A stretch of 64,000 nt of DNA from Algoriphagus sp. PAP.12 (GTDB taxonomy: Bacteria > Bacteroidota > Bacteroidia > Cytophagales > Cyclobacteriaceae). Numbering within the stretch: the stretch's first letter is position 1; every line of letters starts with the position of its first letter. Shown in pieces: positions 53,362 to 61,716 of this stretch. The stretch spans positions 372,001 to 436,000 of the forward strand of contig NZ_JAPPSQ010000001.1 in assembly GCF_026652115.1 (NCBI RefSeq), in the 5' to 3' direction. The position numbers were made by a program, and so were the translations under genes. Below the pieces are notes generated by a model. The model saw only the letters and a list, made by a program, of their open reading frames with translations. It ran no database searches and was not told the origin of the DNA.

Positions 53362-53868
53362 ATGTCCGGTTGGCGAAAAAATAACCCCTCACCGTCCATA
53401 AAAAAGTCTTGGTCACAAGATGAGGCAAAAGAGAAGCTCTCAAACTATTGTGCCTACCAAGAAAGATGCATCTGGGAGGTAAGAAGAAAGCTATTTGAAA
53501 AGGGTATTTCTGGAGAAATTGAGGATCAACTCATTGACTATCTTATCGATGAAAAATTCCTGGATGAAGAGCGATACGCGAAATCCTTTGCCAGAGGAAA
53601 ATTTAGACTGAAGAAATGGGGCCGAAATCGTATCAAAATAGAGCTGAAAATGCGCCAAATTCCCGAAAACTTGATACGCAAAGGATTATCTGAAATTGAT
53701 CCAGAAGAATACTATGACACTCTTCTTTCCGAAACCGAGAAAAAATGGGAAAAGACTCATGAATCGGACCTGTACAAAAAGCGTTTTAAGGTTGTTGGAT
53801 ATTTGATGCAAAAAGGATTTGAACAAGATTTGATTCAGGAAGCAATTGATAGCATTCAGCCCGGGTAA
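53362..53868 (+). CDS. recX: RecX regulatory protein
   Basis: 168 residues, the usual size. Tandem three-helix repeats contain the signature L-I-D-Y-L-I-D-E-K-F-L-D-E-E-R-Y-A and F-A-R-G-K-F-R-L-K-K-W-G, followed by L-I-Q-E-A-I near the C-terminus. RecX binds RecA filaments and limits recombination and SOS activity. recA is not in the window. The start lies 65 bases from the divergent tpiA ATG. The downstream 89 bases hold nothing recognisable. Confidence 0.93.
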   Translation: MSGWRKNNPSPSIKKSWSQDEAKEKLSNYCAYQERCIWEVRRKLFEKGISGEIEDQLIDYLIDEKFLDEERYAKSFARGKFRLKKWGRNRIKIELKMRQIPENLIRKGLSEIDPEEYYDTLLSETEKKWEKTHESDLYKKRFKVVGYLMQKGFEQDLIQEAIDSIQPG

Positions 53869-53957
53869 GAAAGGGTAATCTCGAACACCGAATGATGAAT
53901 TTTGAATATCGAAGTTCGGGAAAGGCACTTCTATCATCTATGAACTATGGTCTAATT

Positions 53958-55433
53958 TCAATCTTCAAATTTTGGAATAAAATCACTCACAATTTTCGCC
54001 GAAAGCAAAGACAGCGGAATACCCCCTCCAGGGTGAACGGAACCTCCACAGAAATATAGATTTTTAATCGATGAGGAGTAGTTCGCATGTCTCAAAAATG
54101 CCGCAAATTTATTATTGGAGCTATTGCCATACAGAGCTCCCTGAGCACTTGAAGTTTTGATTTCAATCAGTCTTGGATCCAAAACCTCCTCCACTTCTAT
54201 CAAAGACTCTAAGTCGGTTTTTAGAACCCTATTAATTTTAGAAATCATATTTTTTCTCGCTTCCACTATCAACCCATCCCAATCCTGGCCTTGGTTATTG
54301 GGGACATTAATCATGGTAAACCAATTCATACAGCCTTCTGGAGCATCATCCGGCTTACAAACAGATGTGATATTGATATAAACAGTGGGGTCATGGTAAA
54401 TTGACCCTTTTTGAAAAATGTGCTCAAATTCAGTTTTGTAGTTTTCAGAAAACAGAATATTGTGAAGACCTAACTCCTTAAACTCTTTCTTGATTCCCCA
54501 ATAAAAAATCAGAGCCGAACTGGATTTGGGTTGATTAAGGAGGCGTTTGGGTTGTTTTTGTTTCTTTAAGATGGTTTTATAAGCATTGACCATATCCATA
54601 TTATTCACTACCAGATCAGAATTGTACTGTTTCCCATTTGCCAAAACTCCAACTGCTTTCCCTTTTTCAACCAAAACCTCATCTACTTTGGAGTTGAAAT
54701 GATAGTTTACCCCCAAATCCTTGCTGAGTTGAAACAAGCTCAAGGTAATATCATGCATTCCTTTTTTGGGAAAATAGGCGCCGATATTAAACTCCAAGTG
54801 GGGAATGATATTTAAAGTTGCAGGAGTCTGGTAGGGGTCAGATCCATTGTAAGTTGCATATCGATTGAAAAGCTGCACCAATTTGGGGTTTTCAAACAGC
54901 TTCTTATTGGCTTGGTTCATAGTAGAAAAAATTCCAAGCCTTCCCATCTTAGCATAGGACCTCAATGCCTCTGCTCCGGTCCAGGTACTCATTTGATGTA
55001 AAGAGCGATGCATAAAAAGTGGAGCCAAATGCTCATATATAAAAGAAGAGTCTTTTAAGGCCTTTCGAATATTTGTTGCCGGCTCTCCCAATTTAGTCTC
55101 AACTTCCTCAGCAAAGCGATTGATATCGGCCCAAGCCTGAATCCTTTTGCCATCCTCCCAAAAATAATGACAGGTCACTTCCAGCTTTTGGTAGTCAAAA
55201 TGGTCCTTTGCATTCTTTCCTGCCAAATGAAATAACTCCTCCACTTGCTCTGGCAATGTAAAAAGCGAAGGACCTGCATCGAATCGATATCCTCCTTTTC
55301 GGATTTCAGACAACTTTCCTCCAGAATAGGAATTGGCTTCAAAAACCTTCACTTGATATCCCTTCACTGCAAGGCGAATTGAGGCAGCAATGCCTGCTAT
55401 TCCCGAACCGATAATCAAAGCAGTTTTATTCAT
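53958..55433 (-). CDS. Carotenoid desaturase, phytoene desaturase/CrtD type
   Basis: 491 residues. The FAD-binding motif G-S-G-I-A-G-I-A-A lies near 8-16, followed by F-E-A-N-S-Y-S-G-G-K near 34-43 and R-F-D-A-G-P-S-L-F near 50-58. The C-terminal FAD contact is F-C-G-G-S-V-H-P-G-G-G-I-P near 464-476. The family introduces double bonds into phytoene or, in the CrtD branch common in yellow-orange Bacteroidota, 3,4-desaturates hydroxylated carotenoids. Motifs do not decide between CrtI and CrtD, so no symbol is given. No phytoene synthase or cyclase gene is adjacent. Confidence 0.87.
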   Translation of the reverse strand: MNKTALIIGSGIAGIAASIRLAVKGYQVKVFEANSYSGGKLSEIRKGGYRFDAGPSLFTLPEQVEELFHLAGKNAKDHFDYQKLEVTCHYFWEDGKRIQAWADINRFAEEVETKLGEPATNIRKALKDSSFIYEHLAPLFMHRSLHQMSTWTGAEALRSYAKMGRLGIFSTMNQANKKLFENPKLVQLFNRYATYNGSDPYQTPATLNIIPHLEFNIGAYFPKKGMHDITLSLFQLSKDLGVNYHFNSKVDEVLVEKGKAVGVLANGKQYNSDLVVNNMDMVNAYKTILKKQKQPKRLLNQPKSSSALIFYWGIKKEFKELGLHNILFSENYKTEFEHIFQKGSIYHDPTVYINITSVCKPDDAPEGCMNWFTMINVPNNQGQDWDGLIVEARKNMISKINRVLKTDLESLIEVEEVLDPRLIEIKTSSAQGALYGNSSNNKFAAFLRHANYSSSIKNLYFCGGSVHPGGGIPLSLLSAKIVSDFIPKFED

Positions 55434-55646
55434 ATTCCTAAAAATGATAAGCTAAAGTAAGGTGAAAGAATTAGACAATAAACCAAAGCAAATTGTTCAG
55501 TTAAATATTTCAATGTCTCTATAAAATAAAAGGATACAGTTTTAACTAATAAAATATCCACTTGTAACATTTTTAGAAATAATTATTTCAAAACCATTTT
55601 TTTGTATATGAAAAACATTTAATATTGATTAATAAAACCCGACATT

Positions 55647-56891
55647 ATGAAAAAAACTTTTATCTCAAGCTTTTTGGGATTAGCGATCTCAGGCTTGCTT
55701 TTAGCTTCTTGTAGCCAGATGGCTAGCTATGAAAATGAAGATCTTGCTTTGGAACAAGCCAGAGCAGACAAGGCGGGATTCACTTTGAGTCCTTATGGAA
55801 CCAATAATGAAAATTTAAGAACCTATGAAGACCTTTCATGGGAAACAGAATGTATAACCGATCAAAATGATACTTGGTTTGAGAAAATATTGACAGGGTC
55901 AGCTCCAGCTTTAGGAGAAGTATCTGCCACTATCTACAATACCCCAACCCATCTGGTTTATGAGTTTAGTGGACAAAATTTAGAATTAGTTAAACTTGTA
56001 GATAACAATGGAGCAGTCGTTACAAATCCATATTCAGTAGAACTTCCTGCCGGCTGGAAGGCCGGGGATGAAATGATTCAAGTATTTTATTTAGCAAAAC
56101 AAGCTACAGGAGGACAAAGCAATCCTTCAGGTAACTCCACAACTATTTCAACTTCCTACAATCTAGTAGGAATATGTACTGAAACAACTATTTCTGATGA
56201 ACCTGAAGGCCCTATTTGCACTGATGAAGTTTTCTCTATTACTGCAAGTGTATCTTCTTATGGAGACTTTAGTGGTGGTATGATTCAAATTTGGGATGCA
56301 AGCGATGCTATTGTAGCATCTGCCGATGTAACGGATTTGGTAAATTCAGTCACATACGATTTTTCTTCTGGAACTGCTGGAACCTATTCTTTCTCAGCTC
56401 ACTATGTTGGAGATGGATCTAATGGATATAATGATAGTAAGTCTGATCCAATTAATGTTGAAGTGATAGAATGTGGTGATTGTGATGAGGAATCCTTTTC
56501 CTACGATGCAAATGTTGTAGGAACAGATTTAGTGAATATCGTTTTTACTTATGATGCTGAAACAGCTTTGGAAAACGCAGAAGTCAAATTCACTTTCCCT
56601 CAAATCCAAAATCTCAGTGTAGGCGAAACTTATTCTGCGCCTGATGGAAAATCCTATTTAGTAAATAATAGTGGAAATAACACTGTGTTCACATGGATTG
56701 GAGACATTGGCTGCACAGATTTAACTGCTGTAACTTTTGAGTTTGAGGTAATGGCTGAATGCAATGCGAGTGGAAAAGCTGAAATTTGGACAAGTGCATC
56801 TGTTAACGGTATTGGAGTGAAAAATGAAGAAACTCCAAATATTAGATTCTTCTGTACCACACAAAAAATTGAAGAGTCAGATGAAGATTAA
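55647..56891 (+). CDS. Lipoprotein with Ig-like repeats, unknown function
   Basis: 414 residues. Signal peptide with lipobox L-L-A-S-C (Cys22). The mature part is Ser/Thr/Asn-rich, highly acidic at the end, with beta-rich segments (e.g. T-Y-S-F-S-A-H-Y-V-G-D-G) that resemble Ig-like or bacterial surface domains. Scattered cysteine pairs (near 71 and 187, 277 and 280, 357 and 370) may form disulfides. No family or catalytic motif is recognised. It lies alone between a 213-base AT-rich leader and a terminator. Base use matches its neighbours, so there is no sign of recent transfer. Confidence 0.6.
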   Translation: MKKTFISSFLGLAISGLLLASCSQMASYENEDLALEQARADKAGFTLSPYGTNNENLRTYEDLSWETECITDQNDTWFEKILTGSAPALGEVSATIYNTPTHLVYEFSGQNLELVKLVDNNGAVVTNPYSVELPAGWKAGDEMIQVFYLAKQATGGQSNPSGNSTTISTSYNLVGICTETTISDEPEGPICTDEVFSITASVSSYGDFSGGMIQIWDASDAIVASADVTDLVNSVTYDFSSGTAGTYSFSAHYVGDGSNGYNDSKSDPINVEVIECGDCDEESFSYDANVVGTDLVNIVFTYDAETALENAEVKFTFPQIQNLSVGETYSAPDGKSYLVNNSGNNTVFTWIGDIGCTDLTAVTFEFEVMAECNASGKAEIWTSASVNGIGVKNEETPNIRFFCTTQKIEESDED

Positions 56892-56906
56892 ATAAAAATA
56901 AAAAAC

Positions 56907-56940
56907 CACCCCTGAACCCAAATTCAGGGGTGTTTCTTTT
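56907..56940. terminator. Bidirectional terminator
   Basis: A perfect 10-bp stem CACCCCTGAA/TTCAGGGGTG (56907-56916 with 56923-56932) has a six-base loop and T-rich flanks on both strands. It follows the unknown lipoprotein gene. Confidence 0.85.
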
Positions 56941-57033
56941 TCTACCCAAACCGAAATTTTTCCGTCTAGAAAAAGCTTTATCTCTAGCCTTTTACTTTTC
57001 CTACTTTAGAGCTTTAAACCAATTCTTTATTTG

Positions 57034-58053
57034 ATGAAAAAGCATTTTCTATGGGGGCTTTCCTTCTTTGCGCTCGCTTGCTCCACCAAAACTGAAACCA
57101 AAGTTGAAGCACCTCAACTCTCTGGAAATCCTATTTTTGAAGGTTGGTATGCTGATCCCGAAGGAGTTGTATTTGGTGATGAATACTGGGTTTATCCTAC
57201 TTTTTCAGCGAAATACAAAGAACAATTACATTTCGATGCATTCTCATCCAAAGACTTGGTGACATGGGAGAAGCATGCAAATATCCTAGACACAGCTGCC
57301 ATCCAATGGGCCAGACAGGCCATGTGGGCTCCTGCGGCTATCGAAAAGGATGGGAAATATTATCTATTCTTCTCAGCCAATGACATTCAAACTCCTGAGC
57401 GTTCCAGTTATGACCCTAACAATGATATTAACCACTTTGGAGGAATTGGAATCGCAGTAGCAGACAATCCTGGTGGGCCATTCAAGGACTATCTGGGAGA
57501 GCCTTTGTTATCTGAATTCTATAATGGTGCTCAGCCAATCGATCAATTTGTATTTAAGGATGTAGATGGAACTCATTACTTCTTTTATGGAGGTTGGGGA
57601 CACTGTAACCTTGGAAAATTGAATGCTGACTTCACCGGTTTTGAACCTTGGGAAGATGGTGAACTTTTTCATGAAATCACTCCAGAAGGCTATGTGGAAG
57701 GCCCATTCATGTTCTTGAGAAATGGAACCTATTATCTGATGTGGTCGGAGGGTGGCTGGACCAATGAAAGCTACAAAGTAGCCTACGCCATGTCTGATTC
57801 TCCAGTGGGACCTTTTGAACGTGTGGGAACCATCCTGGAAAGAGATAGCATCGCAACCGGAGCAGGACACAATTCTGTGATCCAAAAACCTAATTCAGAC
57901 GAATGGTATATGGTCTATCACAGAAGGCCGATTCCAAATGAGGACAGAGATCATCGTGTGACTTGTATCGATGTGATGGAATTCAATTCCGATGGCACCA
58001 TCAAACCAATTGTGATGACATTTGAAGGAGTGGCAGCGAATCCGATTGATTGA
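57034..58053 (+). CDS. Family-43-like glycoside hydrolase lipoprotein
   Basis: 339 residues from the ATG at 57034; the adjacent TTG at 57031 is ignored. Lipobox A-L-A-C (Cys16). The five-bladed propeller of GH43/GH117-type enzymes is suggested by G-W-Y-A-D-P-E near 38-44 (catalytic Asp), W-A-P-A-A near 96-100, P-I-D-Q-F near 168-172 and Y-V-E-G-P-F near 212-217 (catalytic Glu), with a C-terminal Y-H-R-R-P. Typical substrates are arabinosides, xylosides or galactans. The exact family and linkage are not decided. A near-match promoter element TACTTTAG lies 25 bases upstream. Confidence 0.82.
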   Translation: MKKHFLWGLSFFALACSTKTETKVEAPQLSGNPIFEGWYADPEGVVFGDEYWVYPTFSAKYKEQLHFDAFSSKDLVTWEKHANILDTAAIQWARQAMWAPAAIEKDGKYYLFFSANDIQTPERSSYDPNNDINHFGGIGIAVADNPGGPFKDYLGEPLLSEFYNGAQPIDQFVFKDVDGTHYFFYGGWGHCNLGKLNADFTGFEPWEDGELFHEITPEGYVEGPFMFLRNGTYYLMWSEGGWTNESYKVAYAMSDSPVGPFERVGTILERDSIATGAGHNSVIQKPNSDEWYMVYHRRPIPNEDRDHRVTCIDVMEFNSDGTIKPIVMTFEGVAANPID

Positions 58054-58100
58054 AATTTAAAGTATAAAATCCCAAAAGGTAAAAAGTATGAAGGCTAAAT

Positions 58101-58250
58101 GGTTTCGTGAAGACACGAAACCTGGCAATAGTTTGAAAGCTGAAATTTTGGCTTCGTGAGGACACAAAGCCTGGCAGATTTAAATTTTTTGAGTTCCTCA
58201 GAATTTGCAATTCCGAAGAGCAATAGCTTCGTGTGACACGATGCCAGGCG
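58101..58250 (+). repeat. Three-copy hairpin repeat in the gap after the GH43-like gene
   Basis: Copies at 58101-58126, 58150-58175 and 58224-58249 share a core of about 26 bases, GGYTTCGTG-AAGA-CACRAARCC then TGGCA. Copy 1 forms a perfect 9-bp stem with a four-base loop. Copies 2 and 3 have one mismatch in the stem, and copy 3 has a three-base loop and an altered tail. The 287-base gap has no supportable gene. Short open frames through the repeats have no coding features. The pattern resembles dispersed intergenic hairpins of the REP/BIME kind. Confidence 0.75.
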
Positions 58251-58264
58251 GAATGAAGAATAAA

Positions 58265-58300
58265 TCAAAAAAGCCTTGAGATTTAATTTCTCAAGGCTTT
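58265..58300 (-). terminator. Terminator of glyS
   Basis: A perfect 12-bp stem (58270-58281 with 58289-58300) has a seven-base loop. Six T follow on the minus strand, 41 bases past the glyS stop. Confidence 0.85.
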
Positions 58301-58341
58301 CTAGTATCCATGTCGTTGTAAGTGTCTACACTTACAACTTA

Positions 58342-59808
58342 TTAAATCTTTTCAAAAATCCTTCTGAAGCTGGTTGCTTCAGCGATTCGACCATGCAATT
58401 CAGAGATGGAAACTCTTTCTTGCTCGGTGGTATCTCTATGACGGATAGTGACAGTGTTGTCTTCCAAAGTCTGATGATCCACTGCGATACAGAAAGGTGT
58501 ACCGATCAAATCCTGACGGGTGTATCTCTTTCCGATTGAAGCCGCATCTTCATAAATGATATTGAAATCATACTTCAACATTTCCACGATTTCCTGAGCT
58601 TTCTCCGGCAAACCATCTTTCTTGGTAATAGGAAGGATAGCTGCTTTCACTGGTGCAATCGCAGGATGGAATTTCAAATAAGTTCTGCTTTTCTCTTCAG
58701 TCTTTTCTTCAGTGAAGGCATTGCAAAGGGTCAACAAGAACAAACGGTCCGCTCCAATGGAAGTCTCAATCACATAAGGAATGTAGTTCTGATTGATTTC
58801 CGGATCGAAGTATTGTTGCTTCTTCTTGGAGAATTCTTGGTGAGATTTCAAATCGAAATCAGTTCTGGAGTGAATCCCTTCCACTTCTTTGAAACCGAAT
58901 GGGAATTCATATTCGATATCCATGGCAGCATTGGCATAGTGAGCCAGCTTCTCATGGTCATGCTTTCTCAGCTTCTCAGCAGGAGTTCCCAAAGCCAAAT
59001 GCCAGTTCATACGTGTTTCAGCCCATTGCTTGTACCATTCCAATTCGGAACCAGGACGTACAAAGAATTGCATTTCCATCTGCTCAAACTCACGCATTCG
59101 GAAGATAAACTGACGGGCAACAATTTCATTTCTGAATGCTTTACCAATCTGGGCAATCCCGAAAGGAACTTTCATTCTGGCAGTTTTCTGAACATTCAGG
59201 AAGTTCACAAAAATCCCCTGAGCTGTCTCTGGACGTAGGTAGATAGTAGAAGCATCTTCAGCCACAGAACCCACTTGAGTTGAGAACATCAAGTTGAACT
59301 GACGAACATCAGTCCAATTGGTAGTTCCACTGATCGGACAGGCGATTCCGGTGTTCACGATCAAATCACGAACTCCAGCCAAGTCTTCCGCTTCTAGCAA
59401 TCTTGCCAAAGCGGCAGTCAATGCTTTTGCCTCGTCTTCTTTTCCTTCTTTTTCCAGTTTGGCAGCATGCTCCTCAACCAACACATCGGCGCGATAGCGC
59501 TTCTTGCTGTCTTTGTTGTCGATCATAGGATCATTGAAAGAATCCACGTGACCGGAAGCTTTCCAGGTAGTCGGATGCATAAAAATCGCTGCATCGATCC
59601 CCACGATATTGCCATGAAGACGAGTCATGGTTTCCCACCACAGACGTTTCAGGTTGTTTTTCAACTCAACCCCATAAGCCCCATAATCATAAACGGCCTG
59701 CAAGCCATCATAGATTTCAGAACTTGGGTATACAAAACCATACTCTTTGGCATGGGAAATAATATCTTTCAATTGGGCGTTTTCCGCCGGAGTTGCTGTC
59801 TTTGCCAT
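58342..59808 (-). CDS. glyS: Glycine--tRNA ligase, dimeric type
   Basis: 488 residues from the ATG at 59808. A TTG three codons upstream lies inside a TATTTTTG promoter element, so the ATG is preferred. The class II core shows V-Y-P-S-S-E-I-Y near 26-33, Y-L-R-P-E-T-A-Q-G near 194-202 (motif 2 region), F-R-N-E-I near 228-232 and I-G-A-D-R near 352-356 (motif 3). The C-terminal anticodon domain includes R-Y-T-R-Q-D-L-I-G-T-P near 435-445. It charges tRNA-Gly in the cytoplasm and is the homodimeric eukaryote/Bacteroidota type rather than the alpha2beta2 type. Confidence 0.96.
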   Translation of the reverse strand: MAKTATPAENAQLKDIISHAKEYGFVYPSSEIYDGLQAVYDYGAYGVELKNNLKRLWWETMTRLHGNIVGIDAAIFMHPTTWKASGHVDSFNDPMIDNKDSKKRYRADVLVEEHAAKLEKEGKEDEAKALTAALARLLEAEDLAGVRDLIVNTGIACPISGTTNWTDVRQFNLMFSTQVGSVAEDASTIYLRPETAQGIFVNFLNVQKTARMKVPFGIAQIGKAFRNEIVARQFIFRMREFEQMEMQFFVRPGSELEWYKQWAETRMNWHLALGTPAEKLRKHDHEKLAHYANAAMDIEYEFPFGFKEVEGIHSRTDFDLKSHQEFSKKKQQYFDPEINQNYIPYVIETSIGADRLFLLTLCNAFTEEKTEEKSRTYLKFHPAIAPVKAAILPITKKDGLPEKAQEIVEMLKYDFNIIYEDAASIGKRYTRQDLIGTPFCIAVDHQTLEDNTVTIRHRDTTEQERVSISELHGRIAEATSFRRIFEKI

Positions 59809-59814
59809 AGGGCG

Positions 59815-59822
59815 CAAAAATA
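59815..59822 (-). promoter_or_regulatory. Bacteroidota -7 promoter element (TATTTTTG) for glyS
   Basis: An exact TAnnTTTG match on the minus strand, only seven bases before the glyS ATG. If used, transcription would start at or near the ATG, giving a leaderless or nearly leaderless mRNA. Confidence 0.5.
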
Positions 59823-59851
59823 AAGAAACAAATTGATTTGGAGGAAGAGAA

Positions 59852-59947
59852 ATGGAAAATCAAGCCTTTGAAAAGCAAAATCAGGTGGTAAATGGATTAA
59901 GTATTCAGTTTGAGGTAAATAGATTCAATATTTTCATGGGTTCTTAA
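59852..59947 (+). CDS. Possible 31-residue small protein
   Basis: An ATG at 59852 is preceded at a normal distance by GGAGG (59840-59844), an unusually good ribosome site for this phylum. It opens 31 codons, starting MENQAF and ending at the TAA at 59945-59947, just before a hairpin terminator. The peptide is polar with no membrane helix. No family is recognised. It lies divergently upstream of glyS and could equally be a chance frame. Confidence 0.25.
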   Translation: MENQAFEKQNQVVNGLSIQFEVNRFNIFMGS

Positions 59948-59980
59948 TAAAAAATCCCGCCTCTTTCGAAGCGGGATTTT
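59945..59980 (-). terminator. Terminator of the GMC oxidoreductase operon
   Basis: AAAATCCCGC (59951-59960) pairs with GCGGGATTTT (59971-59980) around a 10-base loop. The minus strand continues with T6, 27 bases past the GMC stop. Confidence 0.85.
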
Positions 59981-60006
59981 AAGATTTCTGATTTCAGCTC
60001 TTTGAA

Positions 60007-61716
60007 TCACTTTTTGCTTTCAGCTACCGCGTGATGGGCAGCTCTCGCAGCAAAAGCCATATATGTCAAAGAAGGGTTTTGTGTAGAAGTAGAGGTCATC
60101 GACGCCCCATCTGTCACATAGACATTAGGAACTGCATGCAATTGATGGTTCGCATTGAGCAAGGATGTTTTAGGGTCTTTCCCCATTCTTACGCCTCCCA
60201 TTTCATGGATATCCAATCCCGGTCGTCGATGATCGTCATTCACACGAATATTGGTGAATCCGGCCTTTTCGAACATATCAGACATTTGCTCCTGATAGTC
60301 CTTGATCATTTTCTCATCATTGTCATCATAATCGATATTGATGCTCAATAATGGCATGCCCCACTCATCTTTTTGAGTCGGATCCAACTTCACATAGTTA
60401 CTTTCCTTCGGAATGGTCTCACCCATCATGTGTGATCCCACATACCATGGTCCATATTGATCAGGATTCAGCAAATTGTTTTTAAGATCCATTCCCAATG
60501 CTTCGGTATTGGGTCTTACACCACGGCTTGCAGAAAATCCTGCCGCATATCCTCTCAAGAAGTCTGTTTCTTGCTTGTGAACATTTCTAAATCTTGGGAA
60601 ATAGCCGCTTGTCGGTCTTCCTCCAGATGTGGTGTATTCTGTATGTCCTTCATGAATTCCAGAAACCTGCGCTCTATAGTTATGGAAAGCAACATACTTA
60701 CCTAAAAGGCCATTGTCATTACCCAAACCATTCGGGAATCGGTTGGAAGTGGAGTTCATCAAGACCAAATTGGAGTTCAAAGCAGCGGCATTTAAGAAAA
60801 TCACATCTGCATAGAATTCCTCCACTTCTTTGGTCAGTCTATCGATGACTCTGACACCGGTGGCTTTTCCTTTTTCCTCATCATAGATAATAGATTCGAC
60901 CACAGCATCTGGTCTGAGTGTCAAATTTCCTGTTTTCAAAGCCCAAGGAATTGTCGATGAATTGGAACTAAAATAGCCACCAAAAGGACACCCTCTTTGG
61001 CAAAGGTTTCTGTTTTGACACATAGTTCGGCCCTGCTGGGCATAAAAATCCACATTGCCATGAATGTGCGCACATCTGGCAGAAATCAAATGTCTGTCGC
61101 CTCCATAATGCTTCTTCAGCTGATCCGCAAAGTGCTTTTCAACGATATTCAGATCATAGCCTGGCAAAAACTCACCATCAGGAAGCACGTCGATTCCATC
61201 TTTGAAACCAGAAACTCCGGCGAATTTCTCCACGTGACTATACCACTTTTCCAGATCCTTGTATCGGATTGGCCAATCCACAGCAAAGCCATCTCTTGCA
61301 GGTCCTTCAAAATCCAAGTCAGACCATCTTTGTACCTGACGGGCCCAAAGCAGGGATTTCCCTCCTACTTGATAACCACGAATCCAGTCAAATGGTTTTT
61401 CCTGAACGTAGGGATGCTCCTGATCTTTCACGAAAAAATGCATGGCATCTTCCCGGAACGCATAGCAGCGACTGACTACTGGATTGTCTTTTTTGATATC
61501 CTCAGGAATCTGACCTCGATGCTCAAATTCATAAGGAAGCATATTCGTTGTCGGATAATCTTTGACATGCTCTACATTCCGGCCTCGCTCCAACATCAAA
61601 GTTTTGACACCCAAATCGCACAGCTCTTTAGCGGCCCAGCCTCCGCTGATACCGGAGCCGATCACGATGGCTTCATAAGTTCTTTCTTGTTTGTTGCGAA
61701 TGTTCAGATTAGCCAT
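60007..61716 (-). CDS. GMC-family oxidoreductase, large subunit of a glucose/glucoside-dehydrogenase-like complex
   Basis: 569 residues. The FAD-binding motif V-I-G-S-G-I-S-G-G lies at 18-26, R-G-Y-Q-V-G-G-K near 113-120, and the C-terminal H-E-M-G-G-V-R-M-G near 496-504 and Q-N-P-S-L-T near 543-548 hold the catalytic His/Asn pair. Cys233, Cys239 and Cys243 have the C-x5-C-x3-C spacing described for the [3Fe-4S] cluster of FAD-dependent glucose dehydrogenases. There is no signal peptide, although relatives act in the periplasm. Its start overlaps the Tat-tagged small subunit gene by eight bases, so joint export is likely. The sugar substrate is unknown. Confidence 0.9.
   Translation of the reverse strand: MANLNIRNKQERTYEAIVIGSGISGGWAAKELCDLGVKTLMLERGRNVEHVKDYPTTNMLPYEFEHRGQIPEDIKKDNPVVSRCYAFREDAMHFFVKDQEHPYVQEKPFDWIRGYQVGGKSLLWARQVQRWSDLDFEGPARDGFAVDWPIRYKDLEKWYSHVEKFAGVSGFKDGIDVLPDGEFLPGYDLNIVEKHFADQLKKHYGGDRHLISARCAHIHGNVDFYAQQGRTMCQNRNLCQRGCPFGGYFSSNSSTIPWALKTGNLTLRPDAVVESIIYDEEKGKATGVRVIDRLTKEVEEFYADVIFLNAAALNSNLVLMNSTSNRFPNGLGNDNGLLGKYVAFHNYRAQVSGIHEGHTEYTTSGGRPTSGYFPRFRNVHKQETDFLRGYAAGFSASRGVRPNTEALGMDLKNNLLNPDQYGPWYVGSHMMGETIPKESNYVKLDPTQKDEWGMPLLSINIDYDDNDEKMIKDYQEQMSDMFEKAGFTNIRVNDDHRRPGLDIHEMGGVRMGKDPKTSLLNANHQLHAVPNVYVTDGASMTSTSTQNPSLTYMAFAARAAHHAVAESKK

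Noticed and set aside
53297-53443. 49-residue N-terminal extension of triosephosphate isomerase
   Set aside because: The canonical N-terminus begins at the ATG at 53296, and the extension overlaps divergent recX.
58083-58159. Short frame running through the hairpin repeats
   Set aside because: It is created by the repeat sequence itself and is not maintained across the copies.
58101-58250. CRISPR array
   Set aside because: Only three diverged copies with unequal spacers of low complexity and no cas genes.
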